From the NCBI GenBank assembly GCA_964505415.1, contig CAZDHW010000005.1:20565-84564 (forward strand): a DNA stretch of 64,000 nucleotides. The letters run 5' to 3'. The position numbers and the translations under genes are program-made. Shown in pieces: positions 1 to 8,646 of this stretch. Positions within the stretch are counted from its first letter, which is position 1. Every line of letters starts with the position of its first letter. The notes under the pieces were generated by a model that was given only the letters and a program-made list of their open reading frames with translations, ran no database searches and was not told where the DNA came from. The stretch is from DTDR01 sp964505415. GTDB lineage: Bacteria; Hydrothermota; Tepidihabitantia; Tepidihabitantales; DTDR01.

Positions 1-1902
1 AAAGTAATATTTTAAATTAAATTTCAAAAAATTATTATTAACCAAATTTTGGATTTTTTTATAAAGAAATTCTTCTTCGTAATTTAAAGTTTTTTTAATA
101 AATTCCAAAGAGAAGGGTTTACCAAAAAGAGCACCCATACGTAAAATCTCAAGTTCTTCCTTAGATAATCGCCTGATTCGATTTTTTACAATTTCACTAA
201 TATTGGTGAGTTTCAAAGTAAAATCTTCCAAAAACTTATTAAATCTTCCCTTCTCATAAGAAAATCTTCCGAAAGAAAAATTCAAAATTTCTTCTTCTAA
301 AAGATGGTATATTGTCTCAATAATAAACAAAGGATTGCCACCGGTAAGGGTATAAAGAGCATTAGCAAATTCCTCTAAATTTTCCACATCGGCAAGCATA
401 TCTTTTATTAATAAATAGGTTTCTTCTTCGTTTAAAGGAGGAAGTTCCAATAAAAGAAAATAATCTTTATTTTCAAAAAGCTTTAAAAATTCTTGTAACC
501 TTTCTTCTTTAAGTGAACAAGCCAAAACAAAGATACCTTCTTTTTCTAAACCATAAGTGAGATAACGAAAAAGATTTAAAGAAAAACCATCCATCAATTC
601 CAAATCATCAAAAAAAAGCAAGATTGGTCGGTTTTCTTTTTTTCTTAATTCCACAATCGTTTGGAAAATCATTTCATATAAAGTTAAAAGTTCTTTCTGA
701 GCGGTTTCAATATCGTATTCTTCTAAATTAATTTTAAAGGAAAGTAATTCCTTATTATAGATAGAAAAAGTTCTTAATAACTGCTCTAATAACGACTGGT
801 ATCGTCCACTTAAATAACCGCCAGCAAAATTAAAAACCAAACCATTTTCTACCTGCACAAAATACTTAAATTCACTCGCTAACCTTGATTTTCCTACCCC
901 CCTTTCACCAAAGATTAAAGCAAACTTAGAAAGGTTTTTTTCTTTTACTTCTTTAAATAATTCCTTCAATTTTTGGAGGAAATCTTCCCGACCGATAAAA
1001 GTGGCAGGTGCAACCTGTTTCTTATAAGTTTTAAATTCATAGGTTTTTTCTTTTTTTAACAAGGGCTTAATAATTTCAAAAATTTCTGAAGCGCTATTTG
1101 GTCTCTTATTCACATTATAAGAAAGTAAATTGTGAATTAATAAAGACAATTTTTTTGGCGGTATTGGTAAGTTATTTTTCTTACAGAGTTCTTCTACAAA
1201 AGGCAGTTTTTCTTCGTTTTGCAGTTTTAAAAACTTTAAAATGTTATTAGCATATTTTTTTGGACCTTCTTTAGTAATAATTTCGTAAAGAATAACTCCT
1301 AAGGAATAGAAATCTGCCCGATTATCAATATAACTCCCTTTTAACAATTCTGGGGCCGAATATCCAATCGTGCCACCAACCTCTAATGATAAAGGCACTA
1401 TTTTTTCGGCAAAACCAAAGTCTAACAGTTTTACCAAAGGTTCTTTTTCTCCATAATTGGAAAGCTTCATTGAAACTAAAATATGTTCTGGTTTTAAATC
1501 ACCATGGAGATAAGAAGAAGAATGAATAAAATCTAAGGCTTTTAAAATTTCTACTAAAACTAATAAAAGGTCGTCGTTATATCCATCAGTAAAGAATTTA
1601 TCTATTGGTAAGCCTTCAAAATATTCCATTGTAAAAAAAGGTAAAGAATCTTCCGAATAGTTAAAGTCTAAAACCGTAATAATATTCGGATGGGTAAAAT
1701 GGGATAAAAGGGTAAATTCTTGGGAGATACGTGAAGATATCTCTTTTTGATTTTTATATTGAGGTTTTAAGATTTTTAAGGCAAGGATTTTATCACTAAT
1801 TAAATCTTTTACCTTATATACCTCACTAAATAAACCGCCACCTAAAAAAGATAAAACTTGATAACGATCTATTATTAAATTACCCTCTCTAAAGCCTGGC
1901 AT
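1..1902 (-). CDS. Ser/Thr protein kinase fused to an AAA/NB-ARC-type ATPase, C-terminus cut by window edge
   Basis: The reading frame opens at an ATG ending at 1902 and runs off the left edge, giving about 634 visible residues. The N-terminal 280 residues are a Hanks-type kinase: glycine-rich loop LGGGLFSEVY (about 20-29), catalytic-site lysine in LALKI (about 43), HGDLKPEH loop (about 133-140), DFG (161-163), SAPE motif and DFYSLGVILYE. At about 302 a FIGRE motif starts an ATPase domain with Walker A GERGVGKS (about 332-339) and a Walker B-like LLFFDDLE. This kinase-ATPase layout is typical of large bacterial regulatory kinases that continue into TPR repeats; that part is outside the window. 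It should phosphorylate Ser/Thr in unknown targets. The gene has its own consensus promoter and probably a leaderless mRNA. Confidence 0.88.
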   Translation of the reverse strand, partial: MPGFREGNLIIDRYQVLSFLGGGLFSEVYKVKDLISDKILALKILKPQYKNQKEISSRISQEFTLLSHFTHPNIITVLDFNYSEDSLPFFTMEYFEGLPIDKFFTDGYNDDLLLVLVEILKALDFIHSSSYLHGDLKPEHILVSMKLSNYGEKEPLVKLLDFGFAEKIVPLSLEVGGTIGYSAPELLKGSYIDNRADFYSLGVILYEIITKEGPKKYANNILKFLKLQNEEKLPFVEELCKKNNLPIPPKKLSLLIHNLLSYNVNKRPNSASEIFEIIKPLLKKEKTYEFKTYKKQVAPATFIGREDFLQKLKELFKEVKEKNLSKFALIFGERGVGKSRLASEFKYFVQVENGLVFNFAGGYLSGRYQSLLEQLLRTFSIYNKELLSFKINLEEYDIETAQKELLTLYEMIFQTIVELRKKENRPILLFFDDLELMDGFSLNLFRYLTYGLEKEGIFVLACSLKEERLQEFLKLFENKDYFLLLELPPLNEEETYLLIKDMLADVENLEEFANALYTLTGGNPLFIIETIYHLLEEEILNFSFGRFSYEKGRFNKFLEDFTLKLTNISEIVKNRIRRLSKEELEILRMGALFGKPFSLEFIKKTLNYEEEFLYKKIQNLVNNNFLKFNLKYYF

Positions 1903-1936
1903 ATATAAATTATAACCAAAAAAATTATAAAGTCAA
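1903..1936 (-). promoter_or_regulatory. Promoter of kinase gene, leaderless
   Basis: On the minus strand TTGACT (1936-1931), a 16-bp spacer and TATAAT (1914-1909) are followed by only 6 nt before the ATG at 1902. Transcription would start at or next to the ATG. Confidence 0.75.
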
Positions 1937-1944
1937 GTTAAAAA

Positions 1945-1966
1945 TGCGACAAATCAAATTGTCGCA
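1945..1966. promoter_or_regulatory. Perfect 8-bp inverted repeat between divergent promoters
   Basis: TGCGACAA, six bases, TTGTCGCA. It sits 8 bp upstream of the kinase -35 box and 30 bp upstream of the nitrilase -35 box, where an operator controlling both genes would be expected. It could also form a short hairpin. No bound regulator is identifiable. Confidence 0.45.
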
Positions 1967-1996
1967 AAAATTTTTTAAGTTATGTAAAATCAATAC

Positions 1997-2030
1997 TTGA
2001 TTTTTAAAATAAAAATTTTATAATTCTTTT
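1997..2030 (+). promoter_or_regulatory. Promoter of nitrilase gene, leaderless
   Basis: TTGATT (1997-2002), 16-bp spacer, TATAAT (2019-2024), then 6 nt to the ATG at 2031. No Shine-Dalgarno is present. Confidence 0.75.
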
Positions 2031-2831
2031 ATGGAAGTTTTTGCTGGTTTTTGTCAGTTTAAAATTGTTTTTGGCGATAAAGAAAGGAATTTTAGAAAAG
2101 TGGAAAAATTATTTTTGAAAATAAAAAATACCAAATCTTTGAAGATAATTGTGCTACCGGAACTTTTTTCAACTGGTTATCTGTTTTTAAATAGGAAGGA
2201 ATTGGCGTCTTTAGCAGAAGAAAGTGAGGGCGAGACGTATAATTTTTTAAAACATTTGGCTAAAAATTATAATGCGATAATAGCTGGTGGTTTTTTAGAA
2301 AAAGAAGGTAACCGTTTTTATAATTCAGCTTTAATTGTCGCACCTGATGGTAGATATTTGATTTATAGAAAGATTCATCTTTTTAAAGATGAAAAAGAAC
2401 TTTTTGAAAAAGGGAACCTCCCATTTAGGGTATTTGATTATAATAATTTAAAAATTGGTTTACTTATCTGTTTTGATTATTTTTTCTGTGAAGCGGCAAG
2501 AACCTTGGCGTTAAAAGGAGCAGAAATTATTTGTCATCCTTCTAATTTGATTTTACCTTATGCCCCGCTCATAACTAAAGTTCGGGCATTAGAAAATCAT
2601 ATCTTCTGGATATTAGCCAATAGAGTGGGAAAAGAAAAAAGGGGAAATAAGGAGTTAATTTTTTTGGGTAAAAGTCAGGTTGTTTCTCCAAAAGGTGAAA
2701 TTTTGGTAAAGGCTTTAAAAGAAGAAACTTTAAAAGTTACAAAGATTAATATTGAAAATGCTAGAAATAAAAAAATAACCGAGAAAAATGACTTATTTCT
2801 TGATCGTCGAAGGGATTTTTATGAGATTTAG
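2031..2831 (+). CDS. Nitrilase-superfamily carbon-nitrogen hydrolase (amidase)
   Basis: A 266-residue nitrilase-fold protein with the Glu-Lys-Cys triad in place: E44 in LPELF, K114 in YRKIHLF, and C147 in LLICFD. Members hydrolyse amides, ureides or nitriles; the exact substrate (omega-amidase, N-carbamoylputrescine and so on) cannot be told from the sequence. The next gene on the opposite strand is ornithine carbamoyltransferase and their 3' ends overlap by 39 nt, so the two are convergent rather than co-transcribed. The start is supported by the promoter that ends 6 nt upstream. No signal peptide is seen, so it should be cytoplasmic. Confidence 0.88.
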   Translation: MEVFAGFCQFKIVFGDKERNFRKVEKLFLKIKNTKSLKIIVLPELFSTGYLFLNRKELASLAEESEGETYNFLKHLAKNYNAIIAGGFLEKEGNRFYNSALIVAPDGRYLIYRKIHLFKDEKELFEKGNLPFRVFDYNNLKIGLLICFDYFFCEAARTLALKGAEIICHPSNLILPYAPLITKVRALENHIFWILANRVGKEKRGNKELIFLGKSQVVSPKGEILVKALKEETLKVTKINIENARNKKITEKNDLFLDRRRDFYEI

Positions 2832-3722
2832 TAAATATAAAATAAGTGTCCTTTGAATATGAAGCCTATTTTCCGCTTGGTCTAAAACAATAGAATTTTC
2901 ACTGTCTAAGACATCATCGGTAATTTCTTCCCCCCGATGAGCTGGAAGGCAATGCATGATTTTATATTCTTTTTTTGCTAATTTTAATAATTCTTTGTTA
3001 ATTTGAAATCCTTGGAAATCTTTAAGCCTTCTTTCTCTTTCGCTTTCTTGCCCCATTGAAACCCAAACATCGGTATAAAGATAGTCGCAAGTTTTTACTA
3101 CTTCTTCCGGTTCATTAGTTAGACTTACAAAATCCTTAGAAAATTCAATAATTTCTTTATCTGGTTCATACCCTTTTGGGGTTGCCACCATCATTTCTAT
3201 TCCTAAAATTTTTGCTCCTAACATTAACGAGTGGCAAACATTGTTACCGTCACCGATAAATCCCAATTTTATTTTCTCTAAATTTTTTTCCCTTTCCCAA
3301 ATAGTATAATAATCGGCCAACGCTTGGCAAGGATGTTCGTAATCGTCCAAGGCGTTAATTACCGGAATAGTGGCAGATTCTTTTAACTCTTTAGTAATAT
3401 TATGAGAAAAAGTCCGAACAATTATCAAATCAACCCAACGGGAAAGATTTTTAGCAATATCTTTTACACTCTCTCTTTTTCCCATTTGTACATCCGTAGG
3501 AGCAAGATAGATGGATTCACCACCAAGTTGTTTGAGGGCAGTTTCAAAGGTTACTCGCGTTCTTAAAGAGGGTTTTTCAAAGAGAAGAACACCAATTTTC
3601 CCTTTTAAGAGATTGAGCCATTTTTTCTTTTTAAAAATTTTTTTGTAGGTCTTCGTCTTTTTAAATAAAAAAATGATAGTTTTTTTATCCAAATCCTTTA
3701 GGGAAATGAAATCTTTTTTCAT
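2793..3722 (-). CDS. argF: Ornithine carbamoyltransferase
   Basis: A 309-residue carbamoyltransferase of arginine metabolism, combining carbamoyl phosphate with ornithine to give citrulline. The carbamoyl-phosphate motif SLRTR is at 52-56, followed by a HPCQALAD motif and the ornithine-binding MHCLPAHRGEE near 257-267. The HCLP motif favours ornithine over aspartate as acceptor; other transcarbamylases (for example putrescine) are possible but less likely. The gene has its own leaderless-type promoter inside the 3' end of the upstream CDF gene. Its 3' end overlaps the convergent nitrilase gene. No other arginine-synthesis gene is in the window. Confidence 0.92.
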   Translation of the reverse strand: MKKDFISLKDLDKKTIIFLFKKTKTYKKIFKKKKWLNLLKGKIGVLLFEKPSLRTRVTFETALKQLGGESIYLAPTDVQMGKRESVKDIAKNLSRWVDLIIVRTFSHNITKELKESATIPVINALDDYEHPCQALADYYTIWEREKNLEKIKLGFIGDGNNVCHSLMLGAKILGIEMMVATPKGYEPDKEIIEFSKDFVSLTNEPEEVVKTCDYLYTDVWVSMGQESERERRLKDFQGFQINKELLKLAKKEYKIMHCLPAHRGEEITDDVLDSENSIVLDQAENRLHIQRTLILYLLNLIKIPSTIKK

Positions 3723-3757
3723 AAAAAAATTATAGCAAAAATAAATTTAGGGTTCAA
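3723..3757 (-). promoter_or_regulatory. Promoter of argF, leaderless
   Basis: Minus strand TTGAAC (3757-3752), 17-bp spacer, TATAAT (3734-3729), six T residues, then ATG at 3722. The -35 region overlaps the last codons of the CDF gene. Confidence 0.7.
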
Positions 3758-4856
3758 TGTGAATGTTTACTTTTTTTATAAAGGCTAATTTTTTTAACTC
3801 TTTTTCAATCTGATGAATTATTTTATGGAGCTTTTTTAAAGAATAATTGTGAAAAAGTGAGATTTCTAAATCTATTTGGTAGCCATCATAAAAAGGAAAG
3901 ATGTTTAGCTTTTTAATTTCTTTAATGGTTTTAACTGTTTTTAATTTTTCTAATATCGTTTTTTCTAAAATATCTTTAGCAGTTTCTTCCCTTGGTTCTA
4001 AATGGATAAAAACTTCTTCTACTTCTTTAATCTCTTCCTTTATCTTTTTTTCTAATATTTCGGTTAATTCGTGAGCTGCCTGGAGATTATAGTCTTTTGT
4101 GAGACTTAAATGAAAATCAACAAAAATTTTCCCACCACTTTTACGAGTCCTAATGTCATGGGCATATTGGGCACCTTCGGTTTCTTTGATAATTTTTTCA
4201 ATTTTTTCTCTTTGTCCTTTGTCAATTTGGGTATCAACAAGAATTTTACTCTCCTGAATAAAAATTTTTATGCCAGTTAAAAGAATGATGATTGTTAAAA
4301 AGAAAGAGATAACCGGGTCTAATAAAATAAAATTCGGAGAAAAAAATATTGCCAAAGCAACACCGATTGTGGTTGCTACCGAAGAGAAAACATCTGAACG
4401 GTGATGATAGGCGTTGGTAATTAAAAGATTGTTATTTAACTTTTTCCCCAGGCTTATTGTTTTTCGAAATAATATTTCTTTACCAATAATGGTTAAAATT
4501 GAACCGAGCAGTACATAAAAAGAGATCTCTTTTTCCAATTTTTTCTTTAAAATATTTAAAAAAGTAATAAAAGAGACACTGCCTAAATAACCAGCAAGGG
4601 CAATCAAGATTAAAGAAAGAAGTAAAGAGCTAATGTTTTCTATTCGGTAATGGCCATAAGGGTGGGTATCATCTTTCTCCTTTTGAGAAAGAGAGAGTGA
4701 AAAAAGAACACCAAAATCAGTAATCAAATCGGAAAGGGAGTGGATACCATCAGCAACAATTGCTTGGCTTTTACCAAATATTCCTAAAAGGATTTTTAGC
4801 AAAGATAAAATAATATTTAAATAAACACTGATAATCGTTATTTTCTTTGGTGTCAT
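3747..4856 (-). CDS. Cation diffusion facilitator family metal transporter
   Basis: A 369-residue inner-membrane metal/proton antiporter of the CDF family. Six predicted membrane segments span about the first 210 residues. The metal-site aspartates are visible in VADGIHSLSD (TM2) and HHRSDVFSS (TM5), and DTHPYGHYRIE is the typical inter-TM motif. A cytoplasmic ferredoxin-like dimerisation domain follows, and the extra C-terminal 80 residues look like a second such domain, making it longer than the usual 300 residues. The exported metal (Zn, Fe, Mn, Co, Ni) cannot be assigned. It follows tsaD with a Shine-Dalgarno AAGGAAG just before the ATG. Confidence 0.88.
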   Translation of the reverse strand: MTPKKITIISVYLNIILSLLKILLGIFGKSQAIVADGIHSLSDLITDFGVLFSLSLSQKEKDDTHPYGHYRIENISSLLLSLILIALAGYLGSVSFITFLNILKKKLEKEISFYVLLGSILTIIGKEILFRKTISLGKKLNNNLLITNAYHHRSDVFSSVATTIGVALAIFFSPNFILLDPVISFFLTIIILLTGIKIFIQESKILVDTQIDKGQREKIEKIIKETEGAQYAHDIRTRKSGGKIFVDFHLSLTKDYNLQAAHELTEILEKKIKEEIKEVEEVFIHLEPREETAKDILEKTILEKLKTVKTIKEIKKLNIFPFYDGYQIDLEISLFHNYSLKKLHKIIHQIEKELKKLAFIKKVNIHIEP

Positions 4857-4862
4857 TCTTCC

Positions 4863-5831
4863 TTAATTAGAAAAAACTTCGGCATCAAAAGTAGAAGCGC
4901 CTTCTTTTTGGTATTGATAATAGGCAGCACAAGCAATCATTGCGCCGTTATCTAAGCAGAGTTCTTTTTTGGGGATAAAAATTTGGTAATTTTTATCCTT
5001 AGCTAAGACTTTTAGCCGTTCTTTTAATCTTTCGTTTACTGCCACTCCACCAACAATTCCGATATTTTTAATAAGAAATTCTTTACTGGCTTTATTTAGT
5101 GCCTCTATTAAATAATCAAAAACGGTTTCCTGAAAAGAAGCAGCGACATCATATTTGTTATAATTAGGGTTAGCTTTCAGATAATATAAAACTGCTGTTT
5201 TTAAACCGGAAAAAGAAAAATTGTAATTTTTTAATAGAGGAATTGGAAAATCAATATTTCTTTCCCCCCTTTTTGCCAATTTTTCAATATAGGGACCTCC
5301 GGGATAAGGATAGCCAAGCATTTTCGCAACTTTGTCAAAGGCTTCCCCACAGGCATCGTCTAAGGTAGAACCTAAAAGGGTAATTTCTAAATTTTCTTTT
5401 AGCAAATATAACTCAGTATGACCACCAGAAATTAAAAGAACAATCATTGGCAAAGGAAAATTCTTAAATTCTAAAACTAAAGAATAGATATGACCAATTA
5501 AATGATTAACACAACGAAAAGGGATATTTAAAGAAAAGGCCAAAGCTTTGGCAAAGGAAAGTCCGCAGAGGAGAGAGCCGATAAGGCCGGGACCATTAGT
5601 GACGCCAATAAGATCTAACTCTTTTAAAGTAATATTGGCAGTTTTTAAAGCAAGGTCGGTAATAGGTAAAATTGTTTGGATATGGACACGGGCGGCTGCT
5701 TCTGGAATGACGCCTCCGTATTTGGAATGGATAATTTGGGAAGCAACAATATTACTCAAAATTTCTTTTCCATCTTTAACTACGCTCACAGCCGTTTCGT
5801 CGCAACTGGTATCAATACCTAAGATGTACAT
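4863..5831 (-). CDS. tsaD: tRNA N6-threonylcarbamoyladenosine synthase subunit TsaD
   Basis: A 322-residue ASKHA-fold enzyme that transfers threonylcarbamoyl to A37 of ANN-decoding tRNAs with TsaB, TsaE and the TsaC product. It starts with ILGIDTSCDETAVS, has the metal-binding histidines H110 and H114 in VNHLIGH, and the LISGGHTEL and FSGLKT motifs. Length is normal, though it stops slightly short of most homologues. It overlaps the ybbR-like gene by one base (TAATG), so translation is likely coupled. The other tsa genes are not in the window. Confidence 0.96.
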   Translation of the reverse strand: MYILGIDTSCDETAVSVVKDGKEILSNIVASQIIHSKYGGVIPEAAARVHIQTILPITDLALKTANITLKELDLIGVTNGPGLIGSLLCGLSFAKALAFSLNIPFRCVNHLIGHIYSLVLEFKNFPLPMIVLLISGGHTELYLLKENLEITLLGSTLDDACGEAFDKVAKMLGYPYPGGPYIEKLAKRGERNIDFPIPLLKNYNFSFSGLKTAVLYYLKANPNYNKYDVAASFQETVFDYLIEALNKASKEFLIKNIGIVGGVAVNERLKERLKVLAKDKNYQIFIPKKELCLDNGAMIACAAYYQYQKEGASTFDAEVFSN

Positions 5832-6760
5832 TAGAATTTTTCCACTTTAAATTTCTCTGGCCAGCATTTTATTAAAGTAATTTCTCGGGGTAAAAGGATT
5901 TCAGCCGGTAAGTTATATTCGCCTCTTTTTAAATTACGGACATCGATAATTACTTTGATATTTTTATCTTGTAAAGTGTCAAGAATATTTTCGGCGCCTT
6001 TTACCACTATCTGACAATGGGTGGGGGTTATTTTTGTTTGCGAATTGGTAATCAATCTTACGGGAATTTCCTTAAATTCCTTTTCAATAATTTTGGTAAA
6101 ATAGAACTCTATTGGTATTTCTTCTTTTTCTAAGCGAAAGTATCTTTTATCGGGATTTAACAGTCTTACAGTTTGCGAAGCATAGTAACAATTTTTATCC
6201 GAAAGATATTGGAGTTTTAATTTTTTTAAATTTAGGCTTTCGGTATAGATCTCTTTTAAAAAGATTAATTCGCTTTGCGGGCCAAAAACTTTTATTTTCT
6301 TATCAGCGGTTTTTATTAGGAAGTAATCTTCGCTCTCTTCTTTAAAAACTGGTCTTATCAGTACTTCCTTTTCGCCCTCAATGTCAATCACTAAATCTAA
6401 ATAATTGGGGGAATAAGTAAGCAGTTGTAATTCTTTTATCTCTTTAATCTTTTTTAAATCTAAATAAAGGCGGAAACGAGCAGGAAATTTTTGAATTGGG
6501 TTTTCAAAAAGCTCATCAAAATCTAAATAGTATTCTTTAAGGTAACGCCAGTTTTTAACCAAATCCCTTCCCTTACCAATTATTTGCAAATTAAGCTCAT
6601 TTGGCGTTTGTTTTAAAAGAAAGAGATTTTCCGGTATTTTTAAAATTTTTAATTGGCTCTTAATTTTTATATTATGCTCCTTTTCTAAAACGGCTAAAAC
6701 CCAAAGAAAAAGGGCAAAAAAAATGCTTAAAAGAGTTAAGGTTGGGATTTTTTTTGCCAT
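5831..6760 (-). CDS. YbbR/CdaR-like domain protein
   Basis: A 309-residue protein with one N-terminal membrane anchor (about residues 8-25) followed by beta-rich repeats resembling YbbR domains. YbbR/CdaR proteins usually sit beside the cyclic-di-AMP synthase gene cdaA and regulate it; no cdaA is seen here, so the role is open. I start at the ATG at 6760 rather than the TTG three codons upstream. It overlaps acpS by 25 nt and is followed directly by tsaD. The divergent sequence makes the family call moderate. Confidence 0.6.
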   Translation of the reverse strand: MAKKIPTLTLLSIFFALFLWVLAVLEKEHNIKIKSQLKILKIPENLFLLKQTPNELNLQIIGKGRDLVKNWRYLKEYYLDFDELFENPIQKFPARFRLYLDLKKIKEIKELQLLTYSPNYLDLVIDIEGEKEVLIRPVFKEESEDYFLIKTADKKIKVFGPQSELIFLKEIYTESLNLKKLKLQYLSDKNCYYASQTVRLLNPDKRYFRLEKEEIPIEFYFTKIIEKEFKEIPVRLITNSQTKITPTHCQIVVKGAENILDTLQDKNIKVIIDVRNLKRGEYNLPAEILLPREITLIKCWPEKFKVEKF

Positions 6761-7107
6761 AATAAACAAAAAGCCAGAGCGTAATCTTCAATGTGAGAAA
6801 TTGATAAAAAAGCTTTTTTATCTTTTAAAAATTTTTTGACTTCCTTTTTCCCAAAAATTTGGGGAATTTTATTAACATTTTTTATTTCAATATCCTTTAA
6901 AGGGAAAACTTTTTTAGCGGCCTTGATGAAGCTTTCTTTAGCGGCAAATTTTCCAGCATAATGAAGAAATTTTTTTTCTTTAAATTGCTCACAATATTTA
7001 ATTTCTTCGTCAGAAAAAATTTTTTTTAGGCTCGCTTTTTTTTTGTTTTTAACCAATCTTTTTATTCTTTCCACATCAATAATGTCAATGCCGATTCCGT
7101 AGATCAT
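6736..7107 (-). CDS. acpS: Holo-[acyl-carrier-protein] synthase
   Basis: A 123-residue 4'-phosphopantetheinyl transferase that activates acyl carrier protein for fatty-acid synthesis. The AcpS signatures GIDIIDVERI at the N-terminus and KFAAKESFIKA in the middle are both clear, and LSISHIEDYALAF matches the C-terminal motif. The start is the ATG at 7107, preceded by CCAGGAAA; an upstream TTG (7119) is less likely. It overlaps the end of the HAD gene by 23 nt. Confidence 0.93.
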   Translation of the reverse strand: MIYGIGIDIIDVERIKRLVKNKKKASLKKIFSDEEIKYCEQFKEKKFLHYAGKFAAKESFIKAAKKVFPLKDIEIKNVNKIPQIFGKKEVKKFLKDKKAFLSISHIEDYALAFCLLWQKKSQP

Positions 7108-7780
7108 TTTCCTGGTCAATAATTTTGATAATTTCTTTAATGTCGTTTAATTCGAAATCAGCGTTACTTTCTTTCGTGTTAAAGGTATCACCGTATTTGG
7201 CAAACGCGGTTTTCATTCCGACCAATTTCGCACCAATAATATCCCGTTCTCGCCAATCACCTACCATAAGAACTTCTTCGGGTTTTAAGTTCAATTTTTT
7301 TAAAGCCAATAAGAAAGGTTCGGGATCCGGTTTTCTTTTCTGAGTATCCTCGTAGGCAATCACACAATCAAAATAATTTAAAAAACCTAAATAGCATAAT
7401 CTTAAATAAGCCTGTAATTTCGGGGCATCAGAGACCACACCCAATTTTAATCCTCGTTTTATTAATTGCAAAAGGGTATATTCCGTATGGGGATAGGGAA
7501 CTAAAGTAAAATCCTTTGCTCGCCGGTAACCAACAATACCGCTTGCCAAAATTTTGTAATCAATATAACCAAGTTTTCTTAAAAGAAAATCCTGAAAGAC
7601 TTCTTGGTATTCAATGCCTTTTTCTTTGTAGATTTTATAAATCTCTTTCTTGATTTCTTCTCGAGGAATATCAAGCCCAGCATCAATCATTGCGGTAATC
7701 GCTGCTTCAATAGCTATTTCTTTCATTTTTACAAAGTCAATCAAAGTATTATCCAAATCAAAGATAACTCCTTTAATCAT
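7085..7780 (-). CDS. HAD-superfamily hydrolase
   Basis: A 231-residue HAD phosphatase. Motif I is DLDNTLID (8-15), motif II is VVSDAP, motif III KRKPDP and motif IV GDWRERD. The alpha-helical cap between motifs I and II suggests a soluble small-molecule phosphatase such as a phosphoglycolate-like enzyme; the substrate is unknown. The start codon overlaps the stop of the HIT gene (ATGA), and its 3' end overlaps acpS. Confidence 0.88.
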   Translation of the reverse strand: MIKGVIFDLDNTLIDFVKMKEIAIEAAITAMIDAGLDIPREEIKKEIYKIYKEKGIEYQEVFQDFLLRKLGYIDYKILASGIVGYRRAKDFTLVPYPHTEYTLLQLIKRGLKLGVVSDAPKLQAYLRLCYLGFLNYFDCVIAYEDTQKRKPDPEPFLLALKKLNLKPEEVLMVGDWRERDIIGAKLVGMKTAFAKYGDTFNTKESNADFELNDIKEIIKIIDQENDLRNRH

Positions 7781-8271
7781 TTTTCTTTTTCTTCTTTACG
7801 AAAATAGGGAAGAAGTTTTTCGTAAGTTGTTCTTAAATGTTCGGAAATAACTTTTGTTTCTGCAAGTAAGGGCATAAAATTTGTATCTCCAAGCCAGCGC
7901 GGAACTATATGTAAATGGAAATGGTCTTTCACACCGGCGCCAGCCACTTCTCCTAAATTAACCCCAATGTTAAAACCAGCCGGTTTTAAGACTTTTTTTA
8001 AAACCTGTAAAGATAGGGTTAAAAGGTAAAAAATATCCAGCACTTCTTCTTTTTTAAATTCTTCCAGTTCTTTTTGGTGAAAATTGCTCACCACCATTAA
8101 ATGACCATTATTATAGGGATAGCGATTTAAGAGGCAGAAAGCATAGGTGGAACGGATTAACACATAATTTTTTTCGTCATTATTTTCTTTAAGAATATCA
8201 CAAAAGATGCAACGGTCTTTTTGCTCTTTGCCAATATATTCCATTCGCCAAGGCGCAAAAAGATTATCCAT
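7777..8271 (-). CDS. HIT family nucleotide hydrolase/phosphorylase
   Basis: A 164-residue histidine-triad protein. The triad KDHFHLHIVP carries H117, H119 and H121, and a CIFC motif (21-24) is the usual zinc-binding start of Ap4A phosphorylase-like HIT proteins. It probably acts on dinucleoside polyphosphates or AMP conjugates. It is the first larger gene of a six-gene minus-strand operon (HIT, HAD, acpS, ybbR-like, tsaD, CDF) with overlapping reading frames. Its leader is about 300 nt long and holds two tiny ORFs. Confidence 0.92.
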   Translation of the reverse strand: MDNLFAPWRMEYIGKEQKDRCIFCDILKENNDEKNYVLIRSTYAFCLLNRYPYNNGHLMVVSNFHQKELEEFKKEEVLDIFYLLTLSLQVLKKVLKPAGFNIGVNLGEVAGAGVKDHFHLHIVPRWLGDTNFMPLLAETKVISEHLRTTYEKLLPYFRKEEKEK

Positions 8272-8646
8272 GTTTTAAATTTTTAAAAAACTATTCCCAC
8301 CATTCAGGGAATGCTCCTTCTCGCTGTTAATTAACAGCCTTTTCATTATCTTCTTAAAACTTATTACCTTTTTGTTCATTATTAACATCCTTTTACTTCT
8401 TCAATAAATTTATTCTTACCCACTTCCCTAAAAGATTCCTGCTGTCTTCATTAAAGATATTACTTAAGTTTTTATTAGGCATCTTCTTAGAATGAGAGGT
8501 TAGAAATTCTTTTAAATGAAAAAACATGACAAAAAGTTTTTAAATAAAATTAAACTTTATTATCCATTATTTTAAATTTAAATAAAAAATTTTAAAAAAT
8601 CAATAAATATTGTGAGAAATAACCTTTTTTAAATAAAATATTTAAT
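8272..8646 (-). other. 375-bp gap: leader and promoter of the HIT operon
   Basis: Minus strand. A TTGATT (8603-8598), 16 bp, TTAAAT (8581-8576) promoter shares 27 identical bases with the promoter region of the C25 peptidase gene. The transcript would carry a leader of about 300 nt. The leader contains the palindrome GCTGTTAATTAACAGC (8323-8338) and a small hairpin ATTCCC/GGGAAT (8293-8312). The far end also receives the 3' end of the peptidase gene; no strong terminator is seen there. Confidence 0.4.
8275..8379 (-). CDS. Possible small protein, 34 residues, in the HIT leader
   Basis: An ATG at 8379 with AAAGGA eight bases upstream opens a 34-codon frame that stops 3 nt before the HIT start codon. 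The peptide is basic at the N-terminus and hydrophilic. A second tiny frame of 29 codons (8393-8482) precedes it. Neither resembles anything I recognise. They may be leader peptides or chance frames. Confidence 0.22.
   Translation of the reverse strand: MNKKVISFKKIMKRLLINSEKEHSLNGGNSFLKI

Noticed and set aside
8290..8400. HIT leader as a third copy of the 34665/53263 repeat
   Set aside because: Only short, AT-rich fragments such as CTGAAT and TTATTCTTACCC can be matched; no ordered blocks align.
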